From Polytrichum commune (taxonomy: Eukaryota > Streptophyta > Polytrichopsida > Polytrichales > Polytrichaceae), in assembly GCA_950295325.1 (NCBI GenBank), contig OX485804.1, forward strand, positions 36,878,429-36,942,428: DNA of 64,000 nucleotides, written 5' to 3'. Position 1 is the stretch's first letter; each line of letters begins with the position of its first letter. The notes under the pieces are model-generated. The model did no database searches and was not told the origin of the DNA. It saw nothing but the letters and a program-made list of their open reading frames with translations. Made by a program: the position numbers and the translations under genes. Below are positions 60,895 to 64,000 of this stretch, piece by piece.

Positions 60895-63800
60895 CTAGGC
60901 CCGATCTAAAGGGTGAGTTAAAATTCCACTCTCGAGAATAACTTTGACCTCGTTGAAGCTGAAGGTTGGCACGTGGATGAAAAGGTCTACATCAAGATTG
61001 CGATGGCAGACCTTTAAAAAAATATAGTAAACATGCTTGCAATACGAGAATTGACTCCGCCCTCGAAAGTTGGTCATTGTCTTCTTGAATGCAGGGCAGG
61101 TGCAACCCGGGAGGGAACTGATGGTGATGTGGTATTGTGTCACGTCGGGTGGCGTCATCGAGTCTAGCGCAATGATGCAGCCATGGCCAGGGTGAGGAAT
61201 CATCGTCACCGAGCGGAGTTGAGCTTTGAGGGAGTCCGCAAAGCCCATGGATAACCGCTGCTGAGGGTTTGGAAGGGTTGCGGTGCGCTTAACGAGCTTC
61301 CCTTCTCTCTTCCCAGGATACCTGTCCGCATCTGCTGGCACCGGCACGGAGTCTAAATTTGCCGGAGACGGTGCAGTGGAAAAGAGCCTTCTGGGTGAGA
61401 CTGGCACTTTCTGCGGCAGTTGGAATCCGGCCGCCTCGAGGGCCAGGATCTCACATTGCTTGAGGTTAGTCCCAAGTTTCACTGGCCAAACATCTGGAAT
61501 GCTTGGCCTCTCCTGTTCCGCAGAGTATTGAACAACCCATTTGCGCCTGCTACCCTTAACGCACCTATGGATATCATCTGAGCAGAAGAAAAACTCTGTG
61601 GTCTCTTTCACATTTCTCCTAGTGCTGTGCCATAGACCGGTGTACGTAGGGGCAGGGGTTGATTTTGCACCCTTTACGATTCTCTCAGTACACTTCTTTT
61701 TGGTGACGGCTCTCTGTGCCCAACAACATTTGGCAGAAGTCTTTGGCAACCGAGCGATGTGCCACTCCTTCACGTTCACCCTAGTCTCCTCGACGGCAGT
61801 GACGTGGCTGATCCGTCCCACGGGGATGGGGGACGGGACAATATCGTCCGCATGTGGCGCCGGGGGTGCAACTTCCGGTACATTGGAATCTTCCTCTTCA
61901 ATAATTATGGGCATGTCAGTGGAACGAGTCCGGACAACCCTACTAGAGGCACGGGGATGTGAGAAGTTGACCTTATCAGGTCTGTGCGACTCTTCTTCTG
62001 CTCCAAGAGGTAGATCTGCTTTGCGCTTCGTGGACCCGAACACCTCTTCCCCAGCCATACAAGGCACCCGGGTACAACACTCTTCTGCTCCAGGCATGTC
62101 CATCATGGGGTCTTCGAGGACTAAAGGATTACCCGTTTGCTTCGCCCTACGCTCTGCCAACCTTAGCTTGAGCTCTTTCTTTGTAGGGCCTGTACCGCCA
62201 ACATCACCTTTCAGGAACTGGTAGTAATTGACAACCTGAAGGAAGCCTCGAACAAAGTCGTCCACTGTAGCAACATAGAGGTCGCCGCCGCTGTTTCCAG
62301 ACGATTGAAGCCACTTGTTGTGTATTGATTCGGCGAGATTACATGAAGGCATTTCTGCTAGTTCTTCTACTGTAAATTTCTGCGTGTACATAGTGTAAGC
62401 AATTAGAAATTGGAGAAGAGTTGTTTCATATTAGAGTGAAAAGAAAAGAAAAAACAACAAGTTTTGGGAGAACATACCCCGGTCATGAAGCCTCCCCATT
62501 GGCGATAACGGAAGTGCCAGAATGCAAGCCAGAGCTCGAGTTTGTCAAGTGCCTTCTCTGTCACTGCCCCGGCGGATATCCACCATGCACGTAGCCCGTG
62601 GTACAGGTTCTCTGCTTCGTACATGGTCCTGGCGGTCCTATATTGGTGGCACATCTTCTTGTGTTGCTCCCAGAGTTCTTCGGGGATGTATTTCTCGGTA
62701 TACTTAACCATAGATTGGGTCCAGTGAAACTGACAGGTTCTTTCCCGGTCATCCATGCGGTCCTCCTTCTTCCCGTTGCCATATATGACCCGAAATGCAT
62801 TCCAATTGGCCTGGGCACTGTCGGCCATGAAACCCTTGAAGTTGGTATCGACAACGCCATTCCTCTCCATCACAGCATTGAGATTCTTCCAGAAAACGAT
62901 CTGGGCATCACAGTCCTCTGATTGCATGTCACAGCTTGCAATGGTCATGACACGACAATACGTGGAGTCATATACGTGGCATGCCATTGTGGTCCACTGT
63001 CTCACCCGTTTCACATGGTCGAACATAATCCAAGCATTCTCCAGATCTTCGCCGGGCTGCATACGCTTCACCAAGTCTACCCCACTACCAGGCCCGACTT
63101 CCGACATCTTAAAGACAAAAACCTTGTCAAGATCTGCCCCTTGACCTGGGAATTTGTTCTCCTGCACAAATGCCCATAAACTGATTCCACGGAGTTTGGT
63201 GATAGAGTCCATGACACCATACCTTCTGAGGAAACGGAAGCTCATGACCTTGTTGCGGATGTTTGGGGAAGCCATGTCCTTGCACCGGTCGAATACTGGA
63301 ACAAGTTCCTCAAGAGAAAGCTTCTTTGTTGGCGCGTCATCGGGTTGAAGGAGATAACTGCCAATTAGAACTTTGCTAGCCTCCAATACAACCGCACTCC
63401 TGGTAGTCTGGGGAGTCTTCTCGATCTGTTCTTCAATTAGGCCACTGATCTCAGCCTTAGTGTCTCTGTAGTCGCCCACCTTGACTGGGTGATCATGAAT
63501 TCCAAGGTGGATACACGTTCTTGTATGGTTGATTTTGCCAGCAACATAATAAATCTTAGCCCCACATGTAGCAATACATGTCGGGGGTTCTTTACACACC
63601 TTGCAAACAAGCGTAGAGTCAGTTGGGGGTGCTTGATCCACTACAAAGGCTTGGAGGGTACAACCTTCAAACTCTGTCTCGTTGACTTCGAAAATACGAG
63701 GTCGGCGGATCAAATATTCGCACTCCTTGTTCTTGCAACGCAGGTGTCCAACGCAGGAGGAAGAACGGAAGGACAAACCAAAGTCGTTTGTGATGTTGGT

Positions 63801-64000
63801 GGTGATGGTCTTGGTCCACACATGGCCGTCGTAACGCTTGTCCATTCCCTGCATAGACTTGGCGTGTGACCGTGCGGCCGTGTGACCAACGGGTGGCAAC
63901 TCGAAGATGACAGCACCATCGAACAGAGCAGGAAGGTACTCTACCCTCTTGTGTCTAATCACCGAGTAGTCTTGGTTGAAGGACAGAACATGGTGCTTGA
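60895..64000 (-). CDS. MULE transposase with SWIM zinc finger, apparently intact, 5' end outside window
   Basis: A cut-and-paste DNA transposase, expected to act in the nucleus on its own terminal repeats. Two exons on the minus strand: 64000 to 62478, then 62379 to 60895. Donor GGG/GTATGT and acceptor CACGCAG are phase 0 on both sides, giving at least 1001 residues with no internal stop. In order: an N-terminal Cys/His region (GHLRCKNKECEY; CIHLGIHDHPV), perhaps GCM/FLYWCH-like (inference); the MULE core, with Asp in IMFDHVKR, Asp in FKGFMADSAQANW and CQFHW after it; CNLAESIHNKW in exon 2; a variable linker; and the SWIM finger CTC...SYCKH near the C terminus. Codons are clearly GC-richer than those of the receptor gene. 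The frame stays open to the window edge, so the true start is outside. Terminal inverted repeats were not found inside the window. Confidence 0.92.

Noticed and set aside
61283-63869. Plus-strand open frames up to 227 residues
   Set aside because: Antisense shadows of the MULE transposase, which has clear catalytic and SWIM motifs on the minus strand.

Overview
The window looks like nuclear DNA from a land plant with a large, transposon-rich genome. The evidence is spliced genes with GT/AG introns, a plant-type NLR immune receptor, MULE transposases, LTR and non-LTR retroelement remains, many short inverted-repeat elements and scattered CCCTAAA telomere-like motifs. The one clear host gene encodes protein kinase, NB-ARC and LRR in one chain. 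That domain order is known from mosses (the PK-NBS-LRR or PNL class), so I favour a bryophyte, probably a moss. The species cannot be named from this sequence.

Layout. 0-12 kb: tandem repeats, several small inverted-repeat elements and a solo LTR with a clean 5-bp target duplication. 11.3-16.1 kb (minus strand): remains of a non-LTR retrotransposon, split by a 3.7-kb insertion. 16.2-19.5 kb: a decayed MULE transposase gene. 20-41 kb: three long foldback elements (about 1.0-1.3 kb, 9-bp target duplications), one of them nested in a 3.3-kb inverted repeat, plus Harbinger-like, hAT-like and TA-flanked miniature elements, a near-perfect 162-bp hairpin, and two copies (about 26-29 and 42.6-44.5 kb) of a segmental duplication carrying broken LRR arrays. 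44.9-45.9 kb: a degenerate tandem repeat.

49.1-54.4 kb holds the receptor gene: three phase-0 exons and about 1613 residues, with an N-terminal helical region, a non-RD kinase (HLD, DYG), a TIR-type NB-ARC and about 24 near-identical 24-residue LRRs. The reading frame stops inside the LRR array. About 580 bp of decayed LRR units follow, including a block duplication that copied the two stops and the 1-bp deletion. 55-60.9 kb: retroelement-derived repeats, a 1.39-kb hAT-like element with an 8-bp target duplication, and a third LRR fragment. 60.9-64 kb (minus strand): an apparently intact two-exon MULE transposase with a SWIM zinc finger, richer in GC than its surroundings and running off the right edge.

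The elements are probably linked. The intact MULE is the kind of enzyme that makes 9-bp duplications like those flanking the foldbacks, and the broken LRR arrays look like relatives of the receptor's LRR region. No rRNA, tRNA or CRISPR feature was recognised. All similarity statements come from reading the sequence by eye; no database search was run.
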